Assembly (NCBI GenBank): GCA_045540695.1
Contig: JAZQHR010000044.1
Coordinates: forward strand, 1 to 19,436
DNA: 19,436 nt
Source of the DNA: JAZQHR01 sp045540695
GTDB lineage: Bacteria; Bacillota; Clostridia; UMGS1810
Direction of reading: 5' to 3'
Shown here: positions 1 to 8,025 of the stretch, piece after piece
Numbering within the stretch: position 1 is the first letter of the stretch
Layout of the letters: the number at the start of each line of letters is the position of its first letter
Notes under the pieces: model-generated
The model's input: the letters and a program-made list of their open reading frames with translations, nothing else
The model's database searches: none
Told to the model about the DNA's origin: nothing
Translations under genes and position numbers: made by a program

Positions 1-2469
1 GTATACAAAGCAGATGGCACACTTGAAACTGTAACTGCAGGAACAGAAACTGCTACAGCACCTGCATATACAAAAGCAGAGTACACTACTACTGCAACAG
101 AAGAAATTCCATTTGCAAATGTAGTTACAGGTAAAAATACAATGGAAGAGTTTGTAGCACAGATGACTACTACTCAGCTTGCAACACTTGTTACAGGTTA
201 TAAAACAGGTAATGCTGGATATAGCGTTCCTACAGTAACATTTACTGATGGTCCTGCAGGTATCAGATTTGGTACACCGGCTACATTGTGGCCATGTGGT
301 ACACTTCTTGCTTGTACATTTGACGATGCATTAGTAGAAAAAGTTGGTGTTGGTTTTGGTCAGGAAATGCGTGAAAATAGTTATCACGTAGTATGGGGAC
401 CTAGCCAGAACATCCATAGAAATCCGCTTTGCGGAAGAAACTTCGAGTATCTTTCAGAAGACCCAATCCTTTCGGGTAAAATAGCTGCTGCTATGGTAAG
501 AGGTCTTCAGTCGAAAGAAATAGGTGTTACACTTAAGCACTTTATCGCAAATAACCAGGAAACATTAAGAACTACTCAGGACTCTATCGCTACTGAAAGA
601 GCACTTAGAGAAATATATCTAAAAGGTTTTGAAATAACTGTTAAAGAAGCTGACCCTTGGGGTATTATGACTTCATATAACAAAATAAACGGTGAGTTAT
701 CTGCACACAGATATGACCTATGTACCACTATCGCAAGAGGCGAGTGGGGATTTGACGGATATCTTACTACTGACTACGGCGGTGAGTATGATATAGTTAA
801 AATGGCACTTTCAGGTAACGATTACAGATTATACGGTGACGGCAACCGTTCTGCCGATAGAACTAAGCTTGTATCTGCTGTTGATGCAGGTACTGTAAAA
901 AAGGCTCAGCTTCAGGAAGAAGCGGCAAATATTCTTAAACTTGCGCAGAGAACATTTGCAAAATATGAAGTATATTCTGCTAATGTAACGACTATTGATA
1001 GTGATGTATATACAAAGCTTAAAGCTTCTAAATACAGTACATTATCTAACGGCGACAAAAAGGCCGGCGACGATTATGACGGCGGAAATGTAGTTGAACT
1101 TAACGGAACAAACGCTTATCTTGAATATAACATTAATGTTGAAACTGCAGGCGATTACAAGATTCAGTTCAGAAGCAAATGCTGGAGTGCAAATGCTATG
1201 AACATACTTCTTGACGATGCACAGATTGGAACAATTAACCATTCAGGTTCATCTGGCGCATACACCAACAGAAGTGCGGTAACAGTTACACTTCCAGCAG
1301 GTGAGCATGTACTTAAATTCCTTGTTCCTTCAGCAAATCAGCTTACAGTAAACTATGCTATGATAGCTTCTGTAAATGCCTCTGTAGTAGATATCGCAAA
1401 AGATGTTACTTCTACAATGTTTGAGGCAGAAAGTGCAGCAGAAATCGGTGGCGGAGCTTATACTGAAGCATGTACTGATACAGATGGCGGCAAACAGGTT
1501 GCTAACCTTCAGCAGGAATCGTATCTTGTATATAACCTAAACGTTGATAAAAATACAACTAAGCTTATATCTGCAAGAATTATTGGCGACGATGTAGCGC
1601 ATCTACTTGAAAATAATGGTCAGTTTAACGTGTTTATGGATGATGTTCTTTTGGGAACTATCACAAACTATGATGACCTTGAAACATATTCATTTACTGA
1701 TCAGCTTAAAGTTAATCTTATAGCAGGACTTCATACGCTTAAGTTTGCATTCTCAAACGGTGGTATGAAGATGAACTATGTATCTGTTGATAATCAGGGT
1801 ACACCTAGAATAGCTAAAAATGGTTCGTATCTAAGATTAAAAGCAGCTGATTACGTATCTGTTAATCGTAGCCAAAAAGAAGCTGCTAAGGGCACAAATC
1901 TTTATCCATCAGAACAGCAGATGAATAAGTTTGGTCAGGGTGCATACCTAACTTACAATGTATATGTTCCGGCATCAGGCTATTATGTGCTTGAAACAAC
2001 CGGTCAGGGTATGTACAATGACGCGGTAGTTGATGTATATGTTGATGACGAAAAGACAGCTACTCTTAGCGATGGAAGCTTATATATTGGCGGATGGGGA
2101 TATATGAACTCAAGATATTATAAGAGTAATCCACTACCAGTATTTCTTCCAAAGGGATACCACACTATTAAGATTCAGTGTGATTACGCATCAGATGCGT
2201 TTAATATGTTATTCTTTGACTTCGCAAAGAGTACACATGCTATTTCCGGTGTAACAAATGTAGTTGATGATGGCAATTATGTATATTTATATCAGGCTGA
2301 CAGTAATGGTAACTTGACAGGCGAAATGCCAATTGCAAGTACAAAAGTGTCTGGCGGTAAATATGTATTCTCGCTTATCAGAAATGGAAACTATGTTGTA
2401 AAAGCAGGAGATACATCAGCTAATATAACTGTAAAAGATGCAAATGTAACTGCAGATATAACTAAATAA
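1..2469 (+). CDS. Glycoside hydrolase family 3 enzyme with carbohydrate-binding-like modules (5' end missing)
   Basis: The reading frame is open from the first base, so the gene begins left of the window; the ATG at 142 is internal. In the 822 visible residues, a GH3 N-terminal barrel spans roughly residues 50-320. It shows FTDGPAGIR, GRNFEYLSEDP, the substrate-binding LKHF pair and TTDYGG, whose Asp (codon 772-774) fits the GH3 nucleophile. The usual GH3 C-domain does not follow the barrel. In permuted clostridial and ruminococcal GH3 enzymes that domain comes first, so it is probably encoded upstream (inference). Three CBM6/CBM35-like beta-sandwich units follow, at about 1003-1375, 1420-1800 and 1816-2225. 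A small Ig- or carboxypeptidase-regulatory-like domain ends the protein. No sortase signal or S-layer-homology domain is seen at the C terminus. It is probably an exported beta-glycosidase; the exact sugar is unknown. A terminator follows at 2493. Confidence 0.85.
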   Translation, partial: VYKADGTLETVTAGTETATAPAYTKAEYTTTATEEIPFANVVTGKNTMEEFVAQMTTTQLATLVTGYKTGNAGYSVPTVTFTDGPAGIRFGTPATLWPCGTLLACTFDDALVEKVGVGFGQEMRENSYHVVWGPSQNIHRNPLCGRNFEYLSEDPILSGKIAAAMVRGLQSKEIGVTLKHFIANNQETLRTTQDSIATERALREIYLKGFEITVKEADPWGIMTSYNKINGELSAHRYDLCTTIARGEWGFDGYLTTDYGGEYDIVKMALSGNDYRLYGDGNRSADRTKLVSAVDAGTVKKAQLQEEAANILKLAQRTFAKYEVYSANVTTIDSDVYTKLKASKYSTLSNGDKKAGDDYDGGNVVELNGTNAYLEYNINVETAGDYKIQFRSKCWSANAMNILLDDAQIGTINHSGSSGAYTNRSAVTVTLPAGEHVLKFLVPSANQLTVNYAMIASVNASVVDIAKDVTSTMFEAESAAEIGGGAYTEACTDTDGGKQVANLQQESYLVYNLNVDKNTTKLISARIIGDDVAHLLENNGQFNVFMDDVLLGTITNYDDLETYSFTDQLKVNLIAGLHTLKFAFSNGGMKMNYVSVDNQGTPRIAKNGSYLRLKAADYVSVNRSQKEAAKGTNLYPSEQQMNKFGQGAYLTYNVYVPASGYYVLETTGQGMYNDAVVDVYVDDEKTATLSDGSLYIGGWGYMNSRYYKSNPLPVFLPKGYHTIKIQCDYASDAFNMLFFDFAKSTHAISGVTNVVDDGNYVYLYQADSNGNLTGEMPIASTKVSGGKYVFSLIRNGNYVVKAGDTSANITVKDANVTADITK

Positions 2470-2492
2470 TATTGATTGTTTTCTCAATAATA

Positions 2493-2533
2493 AAACATCC
2501 ACTCGATACATTTAATCGGGTGGGTGTTTTTTT
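2493..2533 (+). terminator. Rho-independent terminator of the GH3 gene
   Basis: A 15-bp stem (arms 2493-2507 and 2515-2529, with two G-U pairs) closes a 7-base loop and runs into a T tract. It sits 24 bases after the GH3 stop codon. The A-rich 5' flank means it could also act on the minus strand, for the cotJC relic next to it. Confidence 0.85.
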
Positions 2534-2535
2534 GT

Positions 2536-2597
2536 TTCATATAAAATTTAATTTTTTCATCAAGCTTATCTTCAAGCATGCGAAGTGCTTCACTGAA
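2536..2597 (-). pseudogene. Relic of the 3' end of a second cotJC gene
   Basis: Read on the minus strand, this stretch encodes FSEALRMLEDKLDEKIKFYM, almost the same as the C terminus of the intact CotJC at 11912-12496 (FGEALRMLEDKLDEKSKFYM). By hand alignment 55 of 62 bases match 11919-11980. Most differences are synonymous (GAA/GAG, CGC/AGA, GAT/GAC), so the relic comes from a paralogue that diverged while still coding. Clear similarity stops at about 2597; a weak patch near 2636-2655 may be further decayed sequence. No start codon or upstream coding region remains, and the original stop codon is lost. As with the intact gene, a terminator lies directly beyond its 3' end. Confidence 0.75.
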
Positions 2598-2773
2598 ATT
2601 AGTAATTTAAGGAAAGGGGTGTAACCCTTGGAGGAGAAGGAAGTCGAGGTTATTAATCATAAATCAAAAATCATGTCACAAATCGTTTTTTTGTGATTGA
2701 TGTATTATATTTGACTTGTAAATATAAATAAACTCTGCTAGAATTAATTTGTGAATTTGACATTAAATAACAA
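2598..2773. other. Intergenic stretch without a recognisable gene
   Basis: The sequence holds a purine-rich patch at 2611-2650 and a short hairpin (TCACAAA/TTTGTGA, around 2676-2698). No ORF with a ribosome site and no known RNA fold is recognisable. It is probably decayed coding sequence plus the upstream flank of the promoter at 2774. Confidence 0.4.
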
Positions 2774-2802
2774 TTGACAAATGAATGAAATTATTGTAAT
2801 AT
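2774..2802 (+). promoter_or_regulatory. Sigma-A promoter for the six-hairpin hydrolase gene
   Basis: TTGACA (2774-2779), a 17-base spacer and TAATAT (2797-2802) give a near-consensus housekeeping promoter. The hydrolase start codon lies about 90 bases downstream. A LacI-type operator begins 7 bases after the -10 box, so transcription start would lie inside or beside it. Confidence 0.8.
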
Positions 2803-2809
2803 AAAATCA

Positions 2810-2823
2810 CTTAAACGATTAAG
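2810..2823. promoter_or_regulatory. Putative LacI-family operator, copy 1
   Basis: CTTAAACGATTAAG is a near-perfect palindrome (CTTAA and TTAAG arms around a central CG) directly downstream of the -10 box. The same 14 bases occur at 6153-6166 in the same position relative to a second promoter. The central CG and this length fit LacI/GalR-family sites. The LacI-family gene between the two copies (5008-6024) is the obvious candidate ligand. Binding is inferred, not shown. Confidence 0.75.
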
Positions 2824-2892
2824 CGATCACTACTAAGAATACAATATATTTTAATAACACAATCACTATTTTATATACACAGGAGGAATAAT

Positions 2893-4917
2893 ATGACAAA
2901 CTATAAGTCATTATTTGATACAAATATTTATCGTTTTGATGGTTCAAATAACATATTGGAAGATAAAGATTTGGGGATATGCGCAGACATTGCTTCAGTA
3001 TTAACTCCCGGAACTTATGTTGCAGTTTGTGAGTGCTTTCAGGGGTGTCCTTATACCGATACCGGCTTTCACCTGGATATAATAACTGATGGCGAAAGGC
3101 GTGTTAAAGCAAAAAAGTGGGTATGGCTTCCTAATGCAATGCTTAGGCAGGGAAGTACAGAAAAATTTGATATAGAAACCATTACCGCAGTTGTTCCCGG
3201 TAGGCGCGCTTTTGTTTTAAAGATAACATATAAAAATAAATGTGATGAGGATATAATTGTCCCTATACAAGCAGAGTATCGCAGTAATCCGCGTAAGGAA
3301 AGTAAGTGGGAATTTCATATACCGGAAGCAAGACGCGGAAACCTTAGCGATTACTACGAAGAAGACGAAGCACTTTATTGCGAAACAGATACCGCTAAAG
3401 TATGTATAAAATCATCTATCCAGAATATGAAGATGTTTTCCGAAGCATATCTTTGGGAAGGCAAAATAAATATTCCTGCAAAAGGAGAAAAAACGGTATA
3501 TTTTTCTATTTATTTAGGAAACAAGAATGCCAAATTTGATGATGCAGATTATGAAGATATGCTTGCAGATTCTTTTGATTGGTTTACTAAAGAATCGGCT
3601 AGAATATACAATAATTTACCTCGTTTTTCTTCATCAGTGCCGGAACTTACAAACCTTTATTATCGTTCGTTGGTTACGTATATGCTTTGTCGTTGGGAAA
3701 ACCCTGATTTATGTGTATCGCCGTATTTCAGTACCGGAAGTATAAACGGTGCGTGTATGTGTTCGTATCTTTGGGACTATTGCGGCGGACTTATGATGCA
3801 TCCCTTATACGACACTTATGGAAATAAAGAAGCACTAAAGGCGTATTTAAGAAATGACCTTACGGTGTCATACGCGCTTAATCCATTTACCTCAAAAGGT
3901 GTTGGCCCGTGGTATCAGGTAAATCAGGAGAAAATTATATGTATGGTGTATTACCATGTTCTTTTTACAGGGGAGAAGGATTTTCTTTTGGAAAAAGTAG
4001 GGGATAAGACTGTTTTAGAATGGATGAAATATCACGCATATGTTGGCGATGAAGGAAAAGATGGTAATAGTCTTTTTGACTATGGAGATAAAGGCAATGA
4101 CCACCTTGAACTTCGCAGGGAATATGTTTATAATGGCATTATGCCGGATGTGAATGCCAGACGATATATGAATTATATGCGTGTGTATGAGCTTACAAAG
4201 GTTGCAGGACAGCCTGATGAAAACTTACCAAAACGTGCCGCAGAGCTTAAAAAATGTTTAAAACAGCTGTGGAATCCTGAAACAAAATGGTATGATTTTA
4301 TAAATAGTAATGGTGTAAGAGATATCAGGTATACTGTGCAGATGTTTAAATTTTTAAACAGCCCTGTTATTGATAATAACGAGAGAGAAGGACTGATTTC
4401 TCATTTGAACGAAGAAGAATTTTTATCGAAATTTGGACTTCACAGCATGTCTAAGCTTGACGAAGCATACGACCAGGATGATATAGACAACGGCGGCGGA
4501 GGTATCTGCACTCATTTCACTATGCAAATATGTGCTCAGCTTTACGAAATGGGATATGATAAACTGGCAACAGACATTTTACGCAGAGTATATTGGTGGG
4601 GAACCAGAATGCCGTATATGGGTGATTCATGTGCTGCGAATATGATTATGAATCGCGAAGATACGCCACTACAGGGCGATATTAGCTCGGTATCGGCTGC
4701 ACAGATGATTTTCTATTATATTTTTGGCATTCGAGCAGATTTTGATGGCAATATATCCGTTTCACCTGTTAAGGTAAGACCGGCAGAAAATATGAAAATT
4801 GATAATGCAATAATCTGTGGCAAGGTGTTTTCTGTAGACATTGATGGCGATAAATTCACCGTGACTACCAACGAAAAGAGCGTAAGCGCAAACATTGGTG
4901 AAACAGTTCTCATATAG
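2893..4917 (+). CDS. Six-hairpin (alpha/alpha)6-barrel glycoside-hydrolase-like protein
   Basis: This 674-residue protein has no signal peptide, so it is probably cytoplasmic. The first 220 residues look like a beta-sandwich. Residues about 235-625 have the repeated helix-hairpin pattern of (alpha/alpha)6 glycosidases, as in the MGH1, trehalase and GH63-like superfamily. Landmarks are WDYCGG (W294-D295), GPWYQVNQEK, DNGGGGICTHF and QGDISSVSAAQMI. The last 50 residues form a small beta domain, as is common in these enzymes. I cannot assign a CAZy family, a substrate or catalytic acids with confidence. An AGGAGG site lies 6 bases before the ATG. It is transcribed from the promoter/operator at 2774-2823, and the LacI-type repressor gene follows 90 bases later. 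A role in breaking down the sugar sensed by that repressor is inferred from context. Confidence 0.65.
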   Translation: MTNYKSLFDTNIYRFDGSNNILEDKDLGICADIASVLTPGTYVAVCECFQGCPYTDTGFHLDIITDGERRVKAKKWVWLPNAMLRQGSTEKFDIETITAVVPGRRAFVLKITYKNKCDEDIIVPIQAEYRSNPRKESKWEFHIPEARRGNLSDYYEEDEALYCETDTAKVCIKSSIQNMKMFSEAYLWEGKINIPAKGEKTVYFSIYLGNKNAKFDDADYEDMLADSFDWFTKESARIYNNLPRFSSSVPELTNLYYRSLVTYMLCRWENPDLCVSPYFSTGSINGACMCSYLWDYCGGLMMHPLYDTYGNKEALKAYLRNDLTVSYALNPFTSKGVGPWYQVNQEKIICMVYYHVLFTGEKDFLLEKVGDKTVLEWMKYHAYVGDEGKDGNSLFDYGDKGNDHLELRREYVYNGIMPDVNARRYMNYMRVYELTKVAGQPDENLPKRAAELKKCLKQLWNPETKWYDFINSNGVRDIRYTVQMFKFLNSPVIDNNEREGLISHLNEEEFLSKFGLHSMSKLDEAYDQDDIDNGGGGICTHFTMQICAQLYEMGYDKLATDILRRVYWWGTRMPYMGDSCAANMIMNREDTPLQGDISSVSAAQMIFYYIFGIRADFDGNISVSPVKVRPAENMKIDNAIICGKVFSVDIDGDKFTVTTNEKSVSANIGETVLI

Positions 4918-4940
4918 TCGCTTTGTTTAAAATTAAAATC

Positions 4941-4969
4941 TTTACTTTTAGGGTATAATTTGTTATAAT
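4941..4969 (+). promoter_or_regulatory. Probable promoter of the LacI-family gene
   Basis: TTTACT (4941-4946), a 17-base spacer and a perfect TATAAT (4964-4969) lie 38 bases before the start codon. The -35 box is weak. A second TATAAT at 4954-4959 has no matching -35 box. The CTTAAACGATTAAG motif is absent here, so this promoter does not appear to be autoregulated through that site. Confidence 0.5.
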
Positions 4970-5007
4970 TTATACAAAGTTGATTTTTAGTTTTAAAAGG
5001 AGTAGTC

Positions 5008-6024
5008 ATGGAACAAAAGTTAACAATAAAACAAATTGCCCAAATGGCAGGAGTATCGGTTGCCGCGGTTTCGTATGCCTTAAACGGAAAAAAGGGTATA
5101 AGCGATGAAACTCGTAAACGCATACTTGATGCTATACAAAATACAAATTACACGCCAAATGTTAATTCCAGAAGACTTATATTACAGCGCAGTTTTAATA
5201 TTTTGCTTGTGCTTGATGACGGTGATTCGTATTTTGATAATTTCTTCTATGTTGAGATAATTAATTCCATTGTTAAGCATTGTATGAATGCAGGGTATAA
5301 TACGGTATTGGTAAAGCTGACGGAAGATTTTGAATCGTCTGTGTTAAAAAATACACTTATGCAGCATAATGCTGACGGAATTATATTTTTGTGCGATATA
5401 TGTGATGAATTAAAAAATAATATCGAAGAGCTTGGAACGCCTTTTGTTATTGTAGATTCACAAAAAAGAAATCCGCCGTACCCAAGCGTATATGCAGATT
5501 ATTCCGAAGCGTCATATTGTGCGGTAAAGCATTTAATAGAAAACGGACACAAAAACATAGCTATGCTTGACTCTGGCAATGTATCGGAATACTATATGTG
5601 TACATATGATGGATACAAAAAGGCACTATCCGAGTTCGATATTAACTTAAATTCAGATTGGGTTAAATCGGGAATTGCAGATGAAAATGATATAAAACTT
5701 TTTATAGATAATATTAGCGGTAAGAGCGAAAAACCAACAGCAATATTTTGCTCAAGTGACTTTGTAGCAGTTAATGTAATGAACTATCTTCAAAGAAACG
5801 GATATACTTTACCTGATGATTTTTCTGTGTGCAGTATAGACGATATTATTTTGGCTAAATACAGTTTTCCTGCATTAACTACAGTTAAAATCGATAAAAT
5901 GTCCATGGGTAAACTTGCAGTTGAAATGCTTGATAAACTAATTAATGAGGAAGAAACACAAAAGGGTATTGTGATGCCATCGTGTGAGCTTATTGTAAGA
6001 GATTCGGTCAAAAAAATAAATTAA
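5008..6024 (+). CDS. LacI/GalR-family transcriptional regulator
   Basis: This 338-residue protein has the standard LacI-family layout and length. An N-terminal helix-turn-helix spans about residues 4-60 (TIKQIAQMAGVSVAAVSYAL, then SDETRKRILDAI and the hinge region NVNSRRL). It is followed by a periplasmic-binding-protein-like sensor domain from about residue 65, with landmarks such as GHKNIAML, PTAIFCSSD, SVCSIDD and PALTTVKID. In this family the sensor binds a small sugar or sugar phosphate and changes operator affinity. Identical candidate operators overlap the start regions of the two promoters on either side of this gene (2810 and 6153). I infer that it represses both the upstream hydrolase gene and the downstream isomerase/GH20 run until the inducer is present. 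The inducer is unknown. AAAGGAG lies 6 bases before the ATG, and a terminator follows directly. Confidence 0.9.
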   Translation: MEQKLTIKQIAQMAGVSVAAVSYALNGKKGISDETRKRILDAIQNTNYTPNVNSRRLILQRSFNILLVLDDGDSYFDNFFYVEIINSIVKHCMNAGYNTVLVKLTEDFESSVLKNTLMQHNADGIIFLCDICDELKNNIEELGTPFVIVDSQKRNPPYPSVYADYSEASYCAVKHLIENGHKNIAMLDSGNVSEYYMCTYDGYKKALSEFDINLNSDWVKSGIADENDIKLFIDNISGKSEKPTAIFCSSDFVAVNVMNYLQRNGYTLPDDFSVCSIDDIILAKYSFPALTTVKIDKMSMGKLAVEMLDKLINEEETQKGIVMPSCELIVRDSVKKIN

Positions 6025-6071
6025 AAAAAGACTTGCTTTTGTGCATCTGATGCCAGGAGTAAGTCTTTTTT
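6024..6071 (+). terminator. Terminator after the LacI-family gene
   Basis: Arms AAAAAAGACTT (6024-6034) and AAGTCTTTTTT (6061-6071) pair fully, and an inner hairpin GCATC-T-GATGC caps the structure. It begins at the stop codon and separates the repressor from the next promoter at 6116. Confidence 0.8.
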
Positions 6072-6115
6072 GTCTAAATGTAATTTTAAGAAGTATTTTG
6101 TTAAAAATAAAACAG

Positions 6116-6144
6116 TTGACAAATGGCAAAAAATATTGTATCAT
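6116..6144 (+). promoter_or_regulatory. Sigma-A promoter of the isomerase/FIST/GH20 transcript
   Basis: TTGACA (6116-6121), 17 bases and TATCAT (6139-6144). It is organised like the promoter at 2774: same -35 box, same spacer length, and an operator within ten bases of the -10 box. It probably drives everything from 6193 to the terminator at 11870, since no other convincing promoter is seen between them. Confidence 0.8.
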
Positions 6145-6150
6145 ATAAGC

Positions 6151-6168
6151 AACTTAAACGATTAAGTT
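6151..6168. promoter_or_regulatory. Putative LacI-family operator, copy 2
   Basis: AACTTAAACGATTAAGTT extends the 14-base core of copy 1 (identical at 6153-6166) by two symmetric bases on each side. Bound repressor here would cover the transcription start and block initiation. The site lies 25 bases before the next start codon. Confidence 0.8.
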
Positions 6169-6192
6169 AATAATTAAGCGGAGGGATATTTT

Positions 6193-7992
6193 ATGCCACT
6201 TTATGAAGACAAACACAATGCGGAAAATCGCGTAAAAGTAAGCGATTTAGCATTATCTAAGACATGGTTTGGTAATCAGGAGATTGTAGGTGAGATTGCC
6301 AAGAATGTTAAAGAAGGAAAAAACAAAATAGCTTTTGACGGATGGTATGGCGTAGACTTTGAAGCTATTGTAAATGGCTTGAAGACTGTATTGGAAGGTG
6401 CTGAATTTGTTCCGGCATATACATTATTTAAAAGCCTGGATAAACTTAAAGAGTATAAACAGCCAAACATCACCGATGATCCCGGTTTTGGATATGTAAA
6501 TTCTGACGGCAAAATCGAGGATTTAATGGACGATGCAAAGGTAGGAGAACTTTGTAATAAAATCAAAGCTTCAAAAAATCCTATTATCGTTTACGGATAT
6601 GGTGCTGCAGCAGAAAAACTTATTGAATGTATGGATTTGGTTATATATTTTGACAAAACTATGCAGTCTATGCAGTGGCAGATGTGGGACGGCGAAATGA
6701 TTCCGTTTGGAATGGATAAGCCTGACGATACATACAACTGGAAAGAATTTAACTATTGCGACTTTTATCTGTTATACAGACATAAAAAAGGTCTTTATGG
6801 CAAGATGGACTACTATGTAGAAGCAGTAGAAAAAGATAATATGAAAATGGTAAGCAGAGAAGCATACGACGAAATCGTATCAAAGGTTGTTAAACAGCCT
6901 ATTAAACAGGTACAGATATTCCAGCCGGGACCTTGGGGTGCATACAGATACCGTGACCTATGGGATATTCCTGGACTTGAGTGTAGTGCTTGGAACAAGA
7001 TGTCAGGTCCTGAAATGAGCGTTGTTATCGATTTTGGCGCTTCTGATATGCTTAATATTCCACTTATTAACCTTCTTCAGTACAATGCAGAAGTAACAGG
7101 AGAAAAGGTTAGCAAGAAGTATCCTGACCTATTTCCGCTAGATATATGGCTTGATGACGGATATTTCGAAAAGCCACAGCCTGCAGAGCGTATTTCTATG
7201 CCTATACATAACCACCCTGACTCTAGCTATGTTGAAAGACATTTCAATGAGCCACTTGGTAGATATGAAACATATTATATAGCTGAAGCATACGAGGGCG
7301 CAAACACCTGGATGGGTTATTACGATGACTGCGACCTTGAAGCTTGGGAAGCAAAATGCAGAGAATCTAACAATCTAGTACCAATCGAAGATTGGAAAGA
7401 GTACGTATGCAACTGGAAATCAAATGTCGGTGATTTGTACCTTATTCCTCCTGGAACAGCACATGGTCATGGCGGAAATCAGATGGTTCTTGAAATGGAT
7501 ACAGCTCCATCTATTGCAGGTACAGAATATTCATTCTTCCAGTACGATTTTGCTCGTAATTCGTGGGATGATAATACCAAAACAATGACTGGTAAACCAC
7601 TTAAAATGCATCTTGAGCATGGCTTTGATAACGAGCGCTATCGTAGAGAAAGCTTTGTAAAGGATAAACTTCGTGCAAGACCTGAAATAGTAAGTTGGAA
7701 TAAAGAATGGTATATGGACCGCTATTCTACATTAGACGAAATGCCGTTCGATGTAGAGCGTATTTTCTTTGATAAGAGAGCAGAATATACAACAGATGGT
7801 CGTTTCTTACAGATTCTTACTTTAACAGTAGGACACAATGTAACTATAAAATCAAAAACTAATCCTGAACTTTCAGTAAGCATAGAGAGACTTCAGTGTA
7901 TAGCTGTTCCGGCATGCTTTGGTGATTATGAGATTATCAGCGAAGACGGAAGTGCTTGTACAGTTGTATGCTTCCACTTAAAAGATTGCTAA
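6193..7992 (+). CDS. Phosphomannose-isomerase-like cupin protein with a long N-terminal domain
   Basis: This is a 599-residue soluble protein. From about residue 235 it resembles class I mannose-6-phosphate isomerases: QPGPWGAYRYRD, then IHNHP (H339, H341), RYETYYIAEA, and GDLYLIPPGTAHGHGG (H424, H426). The His and Glu positions suit a cupin metal centre for aldose-ketose isomerisation, perhaps mannose-type. The first ~230 residues are not part of ordinary ManA (about 300-400 residues). They include KNKIAFDGWYGVDFEAIVNG and NPIIVYGYGAAAEKLIECMD, which recall a nucleoside-kinase-like alpha/beta fold, but I see no Walker A lysine motif, so ATP use is doubtful. The start has a GCGGAGGG ribosome site. 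It is the first gene after promoter/operator 6116-6168 and is followed 33 bases later by the FIST gene. The isomerase fold is fairly sure; the substrate is not. Confidence 0.7.
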   Translation: MPLYEDKHNAENRVKVSDLALSKTWFGNQEIVGEIAKNVKEGKNKIAFDGWYGVDFEAIVNGLKTVLEGAEFVPAYTLFKSLDKLKEYKQPNITDDPGFGYVNSDGKIEDLMDDAKVGELCNKIKASKNPIIVYGYGAAAEKLIECMDLVIYFDKTMQSMQWQMWDGEMIPFGMDKPDDTYNWKEFNYCDFYLLYRHKKGLYGKMDYYVEAVEKDNMKMVSREAYDEIVSKVVKQPIKQVQIFQPGPWGAYRYRDLWDIPGLECSAWNKMSGPEMSVVIDFGASDMLNIPLINLLQYNAEVTGEKVSKKYPDLFPLDIWLDDGYFEKPQPAERISMPIHNHPDSSYVERHFNEPLGRYETYYIAEAYEGANTWMGYYDDCDLEAWEAKCRESNNLVPIEDWKEYVCNWKSNVGDLYLIPPGTAHGHGGNQMVLEMDTAPSIAGTEYSFFQYDFARNSWDDNTKTMTGKPLKMHLEHGFDNERYRRESFVKDKLRARPEIVSWNKEWYMDRYSTLDEMPFDVERIFFDKRAEYTTDGRFLQILTLTVGHNVTIKSKTNPELSVSIERLQCIAVPACFGDYEIISEDGSACTVVCFHLKDC

Positions 7993-8025
7993 TTTTGGTA
8001 TTTGCATTAAATAAAGGAGCATCTT

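Noticed and set aside
142..144. ATG as the start of the GH3 gene
   Set aside because: The frame is open and coding to the left edge, no ribosome site precedes this ATG, and residues before it continue the same protein.
2676..2698. Hairpin in the intergenic region as a terminator or riboswitch
   Set aside because: The seven-base AT-rich stem has its T tract inside the loop and no conserved RNA fold is recognisable.
4716..5123. 135-codon minus-strand frame across the hydrolase end and repressor start
   Set aside because: It is antisense to two well-supported genes, has no ribosome site or recognisable domain, and crosses their promoter region.
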